Numbered from the stretch's first letter, positions 1 through 9,575 are shown. The stretch: 64,000 nucleotides of DNA from Marinobacter changyiensis (GCF_009193265.1 NZ_VZZZ01000005.1:186001-250000), one strand, 5' to 3'. Notes: a model not told the origin generated them from the sequence alone. Translations and numbers: made by a program.

Positions 1-189
1 CACCAGGGTCCCCGCGATGTCCAAAAGCTCTGGATCCCAGCGATCCGACGCCTTGAACAGGTACTTCAAACCACCAACCCTCGAGCTTACCCGGATCAGC
101 CCGCCACCGGAGCCTTGCGGAAGTCGGCGGCTGAAGCCCAGTGGCCCGAGAACGATTTCAGCGATTCGTCCGATGTTTGCCGCATTCAT
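1..189 (-). CDS. FkbM-family methyltransferase, N-terminal fragment (cut by window edge)
   Basis: An open frame starts at the ATG complement of 187-189 and runs off the left edge with 63 codons and no stop. The visible residues include GLKYLFKASDRWDPELLDIA, which resembles the region just before the SAM-binding motif of FkbM-type methyltransferases; the motif itself is outside the window. It is the last visible gene of the minus-strand EPS operon, 111 bases after a glycosyltransferase, so methylation of a sugar is a reasonable guess. The family assignment rests on a short N-terminal match and is moderate. Confidence 0.55.
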   Translation of the reverse strand, partial: MNAANIGRIAEIVLGPLGFSRRLPQGSGGGLIRVSSRVGGLKYLFKASDRWDPELLDIAGTLV

Positions 190-300
190 GACGGTTTCCT
201 TGATGATCGGATGCCTGTGTAATCAGCGATCAGCCCAACTAACAAGGGCCAAAGGAGTGTATTCTCTGTTCGCGCCTCAACATGATTCATGGCGGTTGCG

Positions 301-1428
301 TCATTTGATTTTTACGCAATCGGGTGGCGCGCCGCCTTCCAGCATCCAGCGATAACCCGCCTCCATCGATGCTGCGATGGCCTCCCAAGAAAAATCCCGC
401 TCCATCCATGCCCGGCCCCTGGCGCCCATAGCGTGAAGTTCTGTCTGCGGAAGGGCCATTGCAGATTCCAGTGTGCTCCGCAAGCTGTCGACACTATTGG
501 GAACCCACCAGCCGCAACCTTCCTTTTCGAGCCCGGCCCAAGGCGCGCCGTGACTGACGATGGCGGGGCATTCGTGCGATAAGGCCTCCGCCACGGCCAT
601 GCCGAAGTTCTCGGAATGGGTCGGCAGCACGAAGAAATCTGCATTGCGGTAAGCAGTATCCTTTTCGGCACCGTACAGCGGTCCAGCAAACTCGACCCGG
701 CGCGACCCATTGCGTGACGCCCGTGCCCTCAACTCCTCCATGTAATCGGCATCACCGGGGCCAACGATGCGTAGCTGCCAGTCGGCATGCTGCCGCTCGA
801 GACCGGCCCATGCGTCAAGCAGGTTCTCGATGCCCTTGACAGGGTGAACACGCGAAAGGAACAGTAGTGAGCGTGTGTCCGGATTGGACCGGCGCTCATG
901 GAGAAAAGGCAGATCGATTCCGTTCGGCGCAATCAGCACCGGAGGCTTCAATCCGAGCTTCCTGATTTCCGCATACTCTTCCTCGCAGGTGGCGTGCAGC
1001 AAGTCGGCGTGTTCCAGAACGCGCCTCTGCAGCGGCCACAGCAACTGCTTGCGCCGTTTGCTGTGCAACAGTGCCCACTCCGACAAGGTACCGCGCGGAG
1101 AGGTCACCAGCTTTGCGCGCTTTCCCGGCACGATCCAGCCAGCTGCGACGTTTACCATCGACCACAGGCTGTGGTTATGCACGATATCCACCTCATTCGC
1201 TGCCTGCCACAGTGCCAGTGTATGACGGGGTGACAACGCGAAACGCTGCAATACTGGCCAAGACGGGTGAATGGAAAGCGCCACACCTGGAATCTCACGC
1301 CCGGCGGCAAGGCAGGACAGCGTGACTTCATGATCAAGCCCGGCAACCGCCCGACAGAGCCGTGGGACCGAATAGGAAGGTCCGGATGCTTCAGCGCTAA
1401 TGTGGGGAACGATGTGGGTGATTCTCAC
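301..1428 (-). CDS. GT4-family glycosyltransferase
   Basis: A 375-residue cytoplasmic glycosyltransferase of the GT-B fold. The N-terminal Rossmann half begins MRITHIVPHISAEASGPSYS, as in GT4 enzymes acting early in EPS or O-antigen assembly. The C-terminal half carries the donor-binding stretch with FVLPTHSENFGMAVAEALSH, where the paired glutamates of the EX7E motif contact the nucleotide sugar. The start overlaps the stop of the upstream glycosyltransferase by four bases (ATGA), which implies translational coupling. Donor and acceptor sugars cannot be read from sequence. It presumably adds one residue to the lipid-linked repeat unit flipped by the Wzx-like protein encoded upstream. Confidence 0.9.
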   Translation of the reverse strand: MRITHIVPHISAEASGPSYSVPRLCRAVAGLDHEVTLSCLAAGREIPGVALSIHPSWPVLQRFALSPRHTLALWQAANEVDIVHNHSLWSMVNVAAGWIVPGKRAKLVTSPRGTLSEWALLHSKRRKQLLWPLQRRVLEHADLLHATCEEEYAEIRKLGLKPPVLIAPNGIDLPFLHERRSNPDTRSLLFLSRVHPVKGIENLLDAWAGLERQHADWQLRIVGPGDADYMEELRARASRNGSRRVEFAGPLYGAEKDTAYRNADFFVLPTHSENFGMAVAEALSHECPAIVSHGAPWAGLEKEGCGWWVPNSVDSLRSTLESAMALPQTELHAMGARGRAWMERDFSWEAIAASMEAGYRWMLEGGAPPDCVKIK

Positions 1429-2417
1429 TGAGCAACCTTCCTATAGATCGCAGCGTAGCTCTCGGCGACCGCTGTCGATTGAAATCGCAATGCGTTCTGG
1501 TAGCCGGCAGCAATCAGGCTTTCCCGGTAAGTTGAGTCATTGACGATTCTCGCCACACCAGCGCGGATATCGCCTGGATCGTATGGATCGATCAGACAGG
1601 CTGCGTCGTCTGCAACCTCCGTCATAGGTGAAAGATTGCTAGTAATGACGGGGCGTCCGACGGCATTGGCTTCAACGACCGGCAGGCCGAAGCCCTCATA
1701 GGTGGAGGCGAACATCAGCATGTCTGCCTTTACGTACTGGTCAAGTAGCGCTTCACGGCTCAGGCCCACATGATTTTCGTAGTCGATCTCGTGTCTCGCT
1801 AGAACCCCCCCCAGTTCCGAGTTCAGCGAGCCGATGATTACCAGCTTGCAGCGGATCCCGGCGAGAGCCTCGGCAACGCGGGAGACGTTCTTATTGAATT
1901 TCGTGCCGACTTGGAGAATCCGGGGGATTTCTGTGTTGAACGTCTTCGCCGCCGGCTGGAACTCTTCGGAAACAGGGTTGTGGATGACCACCACTTTGTC
2001 CGGGCTGCAGCGCACAGACTTCAGTAATGCCTGACGGGTGGCCTCCGAGACCGTGATCACCATGCGGCTACGCATGACGGGCAGCCAGAACCAGAAGAAC
2101 CATAGCACCAGACGCTTAAGCCCTTTAAAACGTTCGATGGTCACCAGATCATGCACGGTCAGAACCGTGCGCCGGCGATCGAGAAAATACGTCAGGTAGT
2201 GCGTATCCCCAGTGATGTGATTGATATCACCCTGTGCCTTTCGCGCTGACCAGGCATCTCGCAACCTCGGCCAGAAACCGGTCGATGGATTTCGGCACAC
2301 CCACTCGACCGCCTCGCAGTCGACCGGCAAGGCATTGCGGACGTCTTCATACAGGCGTTCGATGCTGAAGACGTTGGGGCGAGGGTCGCGCATGAAATGG
2401 ACAACGCTTATAGCCAT
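1425..2417 (-). CDS. GT4-family glycosyltransferase
   Basis: A 330-residue GT-B glycosyltransferase. It has VLTVHDLVTIERF in the N-terminal half, ILQVGTKFNKN at the start of the C-terminal domain, and FASTYEGFGLPVVEANAVGRP as the EX7E donor-binding signature. This resembles mannosyltransferase-like GT4 enzymes of polysaccharide clusters, but the sugar is unknown. Its 5' end overlaps the 3' end of the glycosyltransferase pseudogene by 10 bases and its 3' end overlaps the next glycosyltransferase by four, so the three were laid down as a tight block. The product looks intact. Confidence 0.9.
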   Translation of the reverse strand: MAISVVHFMRDPRPNVFSIERLYEDVRNALPVDCEAVEWVCRNPSTGFWPRLRDAWSARKAQGDINHITGDTHYLTYFLDRRRTVLTVHDLVTIERFKGLKRLVLWFFWFWLPVMRSRMVITVSEATRQALLKSVRCSPDKVVVIHNPVSEEFQPAAKTFNTEIPRILQVGTKFNKNVSRVAEALAGIRCKLVIIGSLNSELGGVLARHEIDYENHVGLSREALLDQYVKADMLMFASTYEGFGLPVVEANAVGRPVITSNLSPMTEVADDAACLIDPYDPGDIRAGVARIVNDSTYRESLIAAGYQNALRFQSTAVAESYAAIYRKVAQ

Positions 2418-3471
2418 TGACTTGAATCACCTTTCACGAGGGTCTCGATATGAGTAAGTACTTCATGAGCACGTGCAGGTACTGAATAGGCTGGTACCGT
2501 CCGCCGGCGAGCTGAAGGCGCCATTGTCTGGCGCTTGCGCTCAAGCGGCAGGAAGTGTCGGATCTTCTCCGCCAGTTCCGCCGCATCGTCCCAGAAACCG
2601 CACTCCGTGTCTTCTTCGTACACTTGCTGTACAAACGGCGTTCGCCGGTGCAAGAAGAAAGTGCCCGCGGAAGCCAGTTCACAGGTGCGCGTCGTATCCT
2701 GATCACCTGGTTGTTGTTTGCCGTCAATCACTACATCGGTGTGCACCGGGGCGATGACGATCCTCCCACGGCGAACAAACTCACCGTAGGCACGGCCGAA
2801 GATAGGCCCAGGAAACTGCCAGCGCGAGGGAAAATTGCTTTTTTGCTCAGCCCAACCAAGTCCGGCCCGCGCAACCGACACCGTCCGATCTGGCAGCAGC
2901 CGGCCAACTTCGACTAACAATTCCTCACATTAGGGCCGGCAGCTTGCTGGCGGCGATCACAACATTGCCATCTTGCAATTCGGTAGGATCCGCCCAGCAA
3001 TGGACCTTCGGATCGTATCCTTGTGGAACAAAAACGCAATGATTGGTATATATCCGTAAGTTATATGCCAATGTGATCAGGCTTGGTAGAGATCACCAGG
3101 TCGTATTGACCTAGGACCTTTAGCATGCCTAGATTATAAATGTGAGGCGTGGGGAAACACATTGACTTTATTTGTGACTATGGAGCGTACTGCAAGCAAT
3201 TTGCTTGCCGTCATGAAATTTCGTTTATAAGCAATTACAACGTCGGTCTTGAGAGCGAGGCATCACCTGAGAATCTCAGCAGCCAATTCTCATTTGTAAA
3301 GTGGTTTCAGCAGCCGATTGACATTAGGTATGAACAGGCTGCGTACCTTAGGTCGGTAATGATCTTCACCTATATCGTCCAACTCAACACCTTCAAGGAC
3401 GCTCATAGCGACAGGGCGGAAAAACCGTTCCAAGTTTCGCTTACGAAGAGCAGTTTGAGCTTAACAGTCAT
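2408..3471 (-). pseudogene. Degraded CgeB-like glycosyltransferase (multiple frameshifts)
   Basis: The minus strand encodes recognisable pieces of one GT1/CgeB-like glycosyltransferase in order, but in different frames. From an ATG at 3471 the pieces are KLLFVSETWNGFSALSL (stop at 3403-3405), DDIGEDHYRPKVRSLFIPNV (stop at 3290-3292), a short ELAAEILR piece (stop at 3263-3265), TDVVIAYK...VNVFPHASHL (stop at 3134-3136), GQYDLVISTKPDH (stop at 3061-3063), FVPQGYDPKVH (stop at 2925-2927), and an open 3' part from about 2930 to 2408. The last part carries the conserved ELASAGTFFLHRRTPF donor-site region. At least five frame breaks lie in the 5' half, so a full-length enzyme cannot be made. The 3' part could start at a TTG (2920) and give 170 residues, but would lack the acceptor domain. 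Confidence 0.82.
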
Positions 3472-3567
3472 GTTCGTACCTCTTTTAGGTACAATCCCGT
3501 CAATCTGGCTGGATCGCAAAAGTGGAAGACTGGCGAAGCTCCTTTTGGATCTGCAGTTCCCCGCCTG

Positions 3568-3600
3568 CCGCACTGGAAAGCCTGTTTTTTTTCAGTGCGG
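3568..3600. terminator. Inverted repeat between the wzy-like gene and the pseudogene
   Basis: CCGCACTG at 3568-3575 and CAGTGCGG at 3593-3600 form a perfect 8-bp stem around a 17-base loop containing eight T's on the plus strand. It lies 35 bases past the minus-strand wzy-like gene. The T run is inside the loop rather than after the stem, so it is not a classic intrinsic terminator. It could be an RNA-stabilising or partly terminating hairpin, or a recombination relic. Confidence 0.3.
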
Positions 3601-3634
3601 TTGAAGATTAGACTTATTGTGCGGTGGCGTTTTC

Positions 3635-5125
3635 CTAACGACTCGTTAAGGTGTGCCGGATACCAAACACCGTTGCTGTCTTGACAAGCATCCAGATAAA
3701 AATGGTGACGAAAAGAATGGATGTGTACGCGTAAACGACGTGCTTCTCGTCAAATCGAAGCGTCCAATAAAGCGCGACGAAACACAGTGTTTGGTGACCG
3801 AACCCTCTGCCAAACCGATGCGCCCATTGCTGGGCAGTTGCAAGCAGCCAGCCGAAAGTGATTGCTCCAAGCAGCACCCCGATCCACCAGCCACCGAGAT
3901 AAAGTTCAGTAGCAAATCCGGCAGCCGTTGACGAGCTGATTTCAGAGAGAGGACCCGGAATGCCAAGTATCCTAGCTGTGTGCATGGCGCCGGGTTGCAT
4001 GGTGGGCTTCCCGGGCCAAAGAATGCGTGGTACCACGCTCGCCGGGATCAAGCCGAATACAGCTCCGGGCTCATATCCATTTTGATCTGCAAGGGTTACC
4101 GTTATGGCATGAGCTGTTGTCATGTTGACCCTCGAACTGATGTCATCGAGCGCGTCCATGAGCTGAGCATCCTGTAGGTTGTATACAAAACTCGCCACCA
4201 GAACTGTTGTGGGGATGTCTAGGTCCCCTGTACTTCTCCAGGAAAGTTCGCGAACGTTATGCACATAGAGCTGAGATATGGCAAGAACGATCGCCGCAGC
4301 ACAGATCACGAAAAGTCTTGCACTCAGCTGGCGAAAATTAATCCAGTAAAGGATGCCCGCGGGTACAAACGGAAAAAAAATCTCTTCTTTCATTCCGCTA
4401 TCCAACGCAAGTGTTGACAAGGGGAGTGCCAGCAGACTTGCCAACACCACTTGACCTATTGCAGACTGCCGGCGCGCAGCTATGAAGTAGGTAGATGCAA
4501 TACCCGTCACAAAAAACAAGGACGCAACTTGTTCGAGCGGCCCGAAAGATACCCCTGTAACTCTTCTGAGGACATCAACGGCAAAAGCAACACCATAGAC
4601 TAAAACCGAAATTTTCAGTGGTACAGCTCGTGCACTGAACAGAAACGAATAAAGTTCCACCCCCCGCCCGACCTTCAGGCGCCAACTGCAGGCTATAATC
4701 AATAATCCTGCTACGGTGATCAATTCGCCTTTCAGTAACAAATCGAAGACAGGGTCCGGGAGCGGGACATTGCTATATTTGTATATATTCTCGAGCCGGG
4801 CGCCATAGAAGAGTGCATCCAGTAATGCATGAACTCTGAACCCGCAGCCGACAAGCAGCAGAGCTGCACCGAAAGCGCTGTAACGTGCATTCCCCCACCG
4901 ACCCAGCTTCCAGAAAAGAAGCAAAGCCGTGGCACCTGCTGCATGCACCAACGCCAGACAAAATTGATCTTCGACGCCAACCCGCGACAACAAGAGTGCG
5001 AGGAGCACAATGATGGCGTATATAGAGCCGGCGACCAGCAGAGCCTTGGCTGCATGTTCGATACTGAAAGAGATCGGCCGACAGCTTGGTCCATGAGCTG
5101 AGCCAATGCATTTACGCGGATTCAT
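3635..5125 (-). CDS. Wzy-like polysaccharide polymerase or ligase (polytopic membrane protein)
   Basis: A 496-residue protein with about a dozen hydrophobic segments, for example AIIVLLALLLSRVG near the N-terminus and WWIGVLLGAITFGWLLAT near the C-terminus. The large polar loops are in the second half. Wzy polymerases share little sequence, so the call rests on size, topology and position between a Wzx-like flippase and the glycosyltransferases. A TTG start at 5143 is possible, but the ATG at 5125 is preferred because AGAGAAG precedes it; that start overlaps the flippase stop by 14 bases. An O-antigen ligase-like or other membrane EPS protein cannot be excluded. Confidence 0.6.
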   Translation of the reverse strand: MNPRKCIGSAHGPSCRPISFSIEHAAKALLVAGSIYAIIVLLALLLSRVGVEDQFCLALVHAAGATALLLFWKLGRWGNARYSAFGAALLLVGCGFRVHALLDALFYGARLENIYKYSNVPLPDPVFDLLLKGELITVAGLLIIACSWRLKVGRGVELYSFLFSARAVPLKISVLVYGVAFAVDVLRRVTGVSFGPLEQVASLFFVTGIASTYFIAARRQSAIGQVVLASLLALPLSTLALDSGMKEEIFFPFVPAGILYWINFRQLSARLFVICAAAIVLAISQLYVHNVRELSWRSTGDLDIPTTVLVASFVYNLQDAQLMDALDDISSRVNMTTAHAITVTLADQNGYEPGAVFGLIPASVVPRILWPGKPTMQPGAMHTARILGIPGPLSEISSSTAAGFATELYLGGWWIGVLLGAITFGWLLATAQQWAHRFGRGFGHQTLCFVALYWTLRFDEKHVVYAYTSILFVTIFIWMLVKTATVFGIRHTLTSR

Positions 5126-6482
5126 GAGTTCTTCTCTGCGCAATTATGTATCTACGTTCAGCCTTGCGTGATAGGAGTTTAGATAGCGCCAATTCGATTC
5201 CGAAGCGGACAGGGACCGCAAGAACAGCACCATGGAGTCCGTAAAAAATCGCTGCCGGGATCAAGACAGCGATGCCGATCAGAGACCCCGAAACAGTGAG
5301 TGCGAGAACATATCGAGTGGCGTCGAATGCATAACAGAATCTTGTAAAGATTGAAGAAATGCAAAGGAGAGCATAACCTAATGCGATCCAAGGCATCAGG
5401 TCAATGGCTGATCGGTATTCTTCTGCCAGAAAAACATATCCGACAGGATCTTTCAGAAAGACGAAAGCAGTTACACCGACTGTTGCACCGATGCTGCTTG
5501 TTATCAGCATCCGCCTTTTGGCGATATCTATTTCTTTATTTGAGCCATCAGCGATTGCGTTCTGCAGTATCGGCCTCAAGGTTTGTTCGATTATGGTGGA
5601 TAACATCAGGAAGGGCCTACTCGCCAATCCGTATACCGCCGCGTATAAACCAACTTCTGACAAAGACAGAATCCCGGCAATGATATAGCGATCTCCCATG
5701 CCACTGAGCCACCCGAAGACTGCCAACGGCGCAAGGGGCAAAGCGTAGCGCTTAATAGCCGTCGAAAGTTCAATCTGGGCTTCCGACTCAGAGGGAGTAA
5801 TGATGCGAGGTTCCGGCAAGGACCCTTCGAACCGAACAAGGCATCTTGAGGCGATTAGAATCAAACCTGAGCCAACGATGTAACCGGCAAGTGCAGCCTC
5901 TGCATTGTATCCGAATAACCACGCTGAACAGATCGCCATCAATGGCCTGGACCATGCGTTAGCTGTTTGCACGATTGCTGCGGCGCGCTGCCGACGGGCA
6001 GCGTTAAGGAAGGCCTGTTCAAACGCGTAGAGTGAGTCAATAACAAGCATGGCAGCGATCAACAGCCCTATGTGCCACAGTTGGTCGCTGACCACTGAAA
6101 TGATGCCACCACCGAGCGAAATCAGCAACGCGGCCACCATGACAAGGCTGTAAATGAGGCTTCCTGCTGCTCGGCGCAATATCCAGAGGCGCTCATTTTT
6201 GCTGCATTCTGGGTAGAACCGGATTACCGCCTGAAGACGGGGTGTAGAGACAAGGCCAAGCGCCAAGGCGGCAGCGCCAACCAGCAATGTAAGGCGTCCA
6301 AATTCTTCGGGAGAGAGCAGCTCAGTCATGATGCGGATGGATATCAGTGCGGCAGCCGCGCTGAGAACTTGCCCGAGAGCAACCCACCCGCCGTCACGAA
6401 GTATTCGGCTGCGATTAAAAATACTCATGTTACGAAAGGCTCTATAGCTTGGTCGGGGAAAGTCAAACCTTGAAGCATTCAA
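5112..6482 (-). CDS. Wzx-like polysaccharide flippase
   Basis: A 456-residue polytopic protein of the MOP/polysaccharide transport superfamily. It has ILRDGGWVALGQVLSAAAAL in the first membrane segment and LLSPEEFGRLTLLVG following it, both typical of Wzx-type flippases that move undecaprenyl-linked repeat units across the inner membrane. About twelve hydrophobic segments are visible. Two starts are possible: ATG at 6482, or ATG at 6428 (MSIFNRSRI), which better matches the usual short N-terminus; neither has a strong ribosome binding site. It follows wzc by almost 400 bases, the longest gap in the operon. Confidence 0.8.
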   Translation of the reverse strand: MNASRFDFPRPSYRAFRNMSIFNRSRILRDGGWVALGQVLSAAAALISIRIMTELLSPEEFGRLTLLVGAAALALGLVSTPRLQAVIRFYPECSKNERLWILRRAAGSLIYSLVMVAALLISLGGGIISVVSDQLWHIGLLIAAMLVIDSLYAFEQAFLNAARRQRAAAIVQTANAWSRPLMAICSAWLFGYNAEAALAGYIVGSGLILIASRCLVRFEGSLPEPRIITPSESEAQIELSTAIKRYALPLAPLAVFGWLSGMGDRYIIAGILSLSEVGLYAAVYGLASRPFLMLSTIIEQTLRPILQNAIADGSNKEIDIAKRRMLITSSIGATVGVTAFVFLKDPVGYVFLAEEYRSAIDLMPWIALGYALLCISSIFTRFCYAFDATRYVLALTVSGSLIGIAVLIPAAIFYGLHGAVLAVPVRFGIELALSKLLSRKAERRYIIAQRRTHESA

Positions 6483-6875
6483 ACCGTCCGGGCGAATCTT
6501 CGTGCTGGATTAACCAAATTCGGTGATCTCGCCCTAACGAGACGTCATGCAGATTGCCGTAGACGGACGAGCATCAGCCCGATATACAATGCGTTCAGAT
6601 GATCCATTGCAAAGCGTTTAGTCATTAGTCGTGAGAGGGAACATGCTACAAACTGAGGCAGCGCAGACAAGCTTATTGCCAGCCTGTCGATCCACTGTGA
6701 CCGGCCGCAGCGCTTACCAACTGGCGCCCTAACGTTTTCCCTGAAAACAAGCGTCCGCAGGCAACTTAGGTACGAAAGGTCAGTAAGGTTACCAACGTTA
6801 AAGCCCTCACCACCCCTGGTTTTGGCAGGTATCACAGCAATTGGCAAAGGACAGTGCTGTGCTGACCTGTCGCTT
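6483..6875. other. 393-base gap in the EPS operon, no confident gene
   Basis: No supported gene is seen. A minus-strand open frame (6545-6931, 128 codons) overlaps the end of wzc, but it has no clear ribosome binding site or recognisable domain and its basic, Cys-rich composition argues against coding. The gap is far longer than the other spacings in this operon and could hold a secondary promoter for the flippase gene. No strong hairpin followed by a T run was found. Confidence 0.4.
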
Positions 6876-9092
6876 TTACGCTTTTTCCGACTTATATTCA
6901 TAGTTGTAGTAACCATAACCACCATATCCATAGGCAGACGCCTTCTTCACCACCGCATTCAGTATGGCCCCTTTTACTTCCACACCATTCTGCTCGAAGC
7001 GGCGCATCGTCAGTTCTATTTCCTTGACCGGATTCACGCCAAACCGGGCCACCATCATGGTGGTACCGGCGTGCTTGCCGACGATGGCTGCATCCGTCAC
7101 GGCCAGGAGAGGCGGCGTGTCTATGATCACCAGGTCATAAAGGCTTGAGGCCTGCTCCATGAATTCCCCAAAGCGTTTACTCATCAGCAGCTCCGACGGG
7201 TTGGGCGGCACCGTGCCTCTTGCAATGAAGTGGAGGTTGAGGACTTCGGTCTGGTGAACGGCGTTTTCGAGGGTGGCTTTGCCGGCCAAGATATCGGACA
7301 GGCCGTTATCCTTGGTGACGTCAAAAACCTCGTGACAGAAGCCTCTACGCATGTCGCCGTCGATGAGCAGCACTTTTTGATCGGCCAGCGCCATGACGCC
7401 CGCGAGATTGCTGGACACAAAGGTTTTTCCCACCCCGGGGCTGGGGCCGCTGATCATCAGGATCTTGTTGTTGGCGTCCATCATGCCGAAGTGCAGGCTG
7501 GTGCGCAGGCTGCGCAGGGCTTCCACGGCCAGGTCGGCGGGGTTTTCGAAGGCGAGCAGGCGGGTGATGTGCTCTTTATCGCGTAGTTCCCGCCGCGTGC
7601 GTTTTCGTTCCAGTTCATTTTGTGTGACCGACAGCGGGATGCTGGCGTAGACAGGAAGTCCGATGTTCTCGATGTCTTCCGGGTTTTCCACGCCGCGGTT
7701 CATCATGGCGCGCACCAGCACGATGCCGGTGCCGACCATGCCGCCCAGCAGCAGGGCCAGGGCTGCAATCAGCGGGCGTTTCGGCTTTACCGGTTCGTTG
7801 ATGTTGACGACGGCTTCGTCGACGACCCGCACGTTGCCTACGGTGCCGGCCCGGGCAATGTCCAGCTGCTGGATGTTGGAGAGCATTTGCAGGTAGATTT
7901 TGTTGCCGACTTCCACATCCCGGCGCAGGCGCACCAGTTCCTGCTGGGTTGCTGGCAGGCGGCCCAGGCGCTGGTCCAGTTCGGCGCGGCGGACTTTGAG
8001 TTCGGCCATCTGAGACGCCCAGGCTTTGTAGCGCGGATGGGTGGGCTGGAAGCGCTGTTCAATCTCGGCGCGCTGGAATTCCAGTTCGGAGATGCGGGTT
8101 TCCAGGTTGACGATCTGCTCCAGCACCGCAGAGCCTTCGGCGGTGATATCGATGGTTTCTTCTTCGACCTGGTACTGGTTGAGCTTTTTCTCGGCAACGT
8201 CCAGGTCCCGCTTGACCTCCGGCAGGGACCCGCGCAGGAACGCCAGGGATTTGGCCGCCTCGGCGCTGGCCCGGTCAACGTTCTGGCGCACGTAGTTCTG
8301 CCCCACTTCAGACAGCACGGCCTGGGCCAGGGCTGGTTTGGTGTGCTCGTAGGCCAGCTCGATGATGCCGGAGCTCTTGCCTTTTTCCGAGGCCGATACC
8401 GCGATCTGGAGATCCATGGTGGCGGCGTAGTGGCTACGCTTGGTGATGTTGAAGCGGGTGCCGGGGCGGGCGACCAGTTCGATCACCATGACGCCAAAGC
8501 CGTTGGCTTCGGCCGGGGTGTTGATTTCGCCTTCCAGCACCTGTTCTTCATCTTCGTTGAACAGTTTCCAACGGCCGTTCTCGCCGGTCTCCAGACTGTA
8601 ATCACCGGATCCGCCCGGTACGTCCATGCGGGTGATGGTGAGCTTTTCGCCACCCCAGGCGTAGCCTTCGCCCCACCCTTCGCCCTTCTCTTCACCCCAC
8701 AGGGGCTCTCCGTTGAAACGGCGGGCGAGTGTGGCGCCCACCACAGGGAAGTAATCCGGGGTGGTGATGATGTCCAGGTTCAGGTTGTCGACCACTTCAC
8801 CCAGTACCCGACGGCTTTTGATCAGCTCGATTTCGGTGACGGCTTTGGAGGTGGATTCCAGCAGGCCGCCCAGGTCTTCCATGCCGGGCAGGCCGCCCTG
8901 TTTTTCTTCCACCTGGATCAGGGCGTTGGCCCGGTAGACGGGGGGCTGGATCAGGGCATAGAACACGCCAACAGCGGTGAACACCAGGGTGACGGCGGCA
9001 ATCAGCCATTTGCCATCCCACAGGGTGCCAAACAGGGCCAGCAGGTCGATTTCGTCGTTATCTTGTTGGGGCGGGAGCTTGGTGTCGGTCAT
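6876..9092 (-). CDS. wzc: Wzc-like polysaccharide co-polymerase / tyrosine autokinase
   Basis: A 738-residue inner-membrane BY-kinase that sets EPS chain length and couples polymerisation to export through Wza. The N-terminal Wzz domain has its first membrane segment near residues 29-48. A long periplasmic coiled-coil region follows, then KPKRPLIAALALLLGGMVGT as the second membrane segment with its proline-rich motif. The cytoplasmic kinase shows Walker A (SGPSPGVGKTFVSSN), Walker A' (VLLIDGDMRR) and Walker B (LVIIDTPP). The C-terminal tyrosine cluster (YGYGGYGYYNYEY) is autophosphorylated in the family and reset by the Wzb phosphatase encoded just upstream. Length and motifs are complete. 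Confidence 0.96.
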   Translation of the reverse strand: MTDTKLPPQQDNDEIDLLALFGTLWDGKWLIAAVTLVFTAVGVFYALIQPPVYRANALIQVEEKQGGLPGMEDLGGLLESTSKAVTEIELIKSRRVLGEVVDNLNLDIITTPDYFPVVGATLARRFNGEPLWGEEKGEGWGEGYAWGGEKLTITRMDVPGGSGDYSLETGENGRWKLFNEDEEQVLEGEINTPAEANGFGVMVIELVARPGTRFNITKRSHYAATMDLQIAVSASEKGKSSGIIELAYEHTKPALAQAVLSEVGQNYVRQNVDRASAEAAKSLAFLRGSLPEVKRDLDVAEKKLNQYQVEEETIDITAEGSAVLEQIVNLETRISELEFQRAEIEQRFQPTHPRYKAWASQMAELKVRRAELDQRLGRLPATQQELVRLRRDVEVGNKIYLQMLSNIQQLDIARAGTVGNVRVVDEAVVNINEPVKPKRPLIAALALLLGGMVGTGIVLVRAMMNRGVENPEDIENIGLPVYASIPLSVTQNELERKRTRRELRDKEHITRLLAFENPADLAVEALRSLRTSLHFGMMDANNKILMISGPSPGVGKTFVSSNLAGVMALADQKVLLIDGDMRRGFCHEVFDVTKDNGLSDILAGKATLENAVHQTEVLNLHFIARGTVPPNPSELLMSKRFGEFMEQASSLYDLVIIDTPPLLAVTDAAIVGKHAGTTMMVARFGVNPVKEIELTMRRFEQNGVEVKGAILNAVVKKASAYGYGGYGYYNYEYKSEKA

Positions 9093-9119
9093 TAGCAGTT
9101 AGTTATCCAGGTACTTTTA

Positions 9120-9575
9120 TTAATCGAGATACTTAAGCCAGGCCGTGGTGGCCTGGTCGATCAGGTTGAAGGCGTGTTCGAAAGCCGGGCGCTGTTGCCG
9201 GTAGGGGTCCGGTATGGGCTGGCCGTTTTGCCATTTGCCCAGCAGGAAGGCGCGGCCGCGGATTTGCGGGGCGATGTCGTGCAGGCGTTTCAGGTGGCGT
9301 GCTTCCATGGCCAGTATCAGATCGGCTTTGGCCAGCATATCTGTGGTTACCTGCCGGGCCCGGTGGGCGCTGGCGTCTATGCCCTGCTCTTTCAGCAGTT
9401 CCAGTGCGGTGTCATCCGCCGGTTTGCCCACCAGGGCGCCGATGCCGGCGGAGTGCACCTGTTTGCTGGTGTTTTCCGCCAGGCGCGCCCGCAGCAGGTA
9501 TTCCGCCATGGGGCTGCGGCAGATGTTGCCGACACAGATGACAAGAATGTTGTTAAACATGGCCGCTTCAATCAA
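9120..9575 (-). CDS. wzb: Low-molecular-weight protein-tyrosine phosphatase (Wzb-like)
   Basis: A 151-residue cytoplasmic phosphatase with the N-terminal P-loop CVGNICRSP (Cys nucleophile and Arg) and the general-acid aspartate in PDPYRQ near the C-terminus. It is expected to dephosphorylate the tyrosine-rich tail of Wzc. The gene overlaps wza by eight bases and is followed by wzc after 27 bases, the usual wza-wzb-wzc order. The listed start gives MIEAAMFNNILVICVGN; the ATG five codons later would match most family members better. Confidence 0.95.
   Translation of the reverse strand: MIEAAMFNNILVICVGNICRSPMAEYLLRARLAENTSKQVHSAGIGALVGKPADDTALELLKEQGIDASAHRARQVTTDMLAKADLILAMEARHLKRLHDIAPQIRGRAFLLGKWQNGQPIPDPYRQQRPAFEHAFNLIDQATTAWLKYLD

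Noticed and set aside
3149..3604. 151-codon plus-strand open frame
   Set aside because: Lies opposite the 5' half of the glycosyltransferase pseudogene, whose fragments are conserved; the plus-strand translation is not recognisable.
6545..6931. 128-codon minus-strand frame between wzx and wzc
   Set aside because: It overlaps the wzc 3' end, lacks a ribosome binding site and has no recognisable domain; left as an unassigned gap.
7620..9095. 491-codon plus-strand open frame opposite wzc
   Set aside because: It is the antisense shadow of the well-supported Wzc gene; its composition is Gly/Phe/His-rich and no domain is recognisable.
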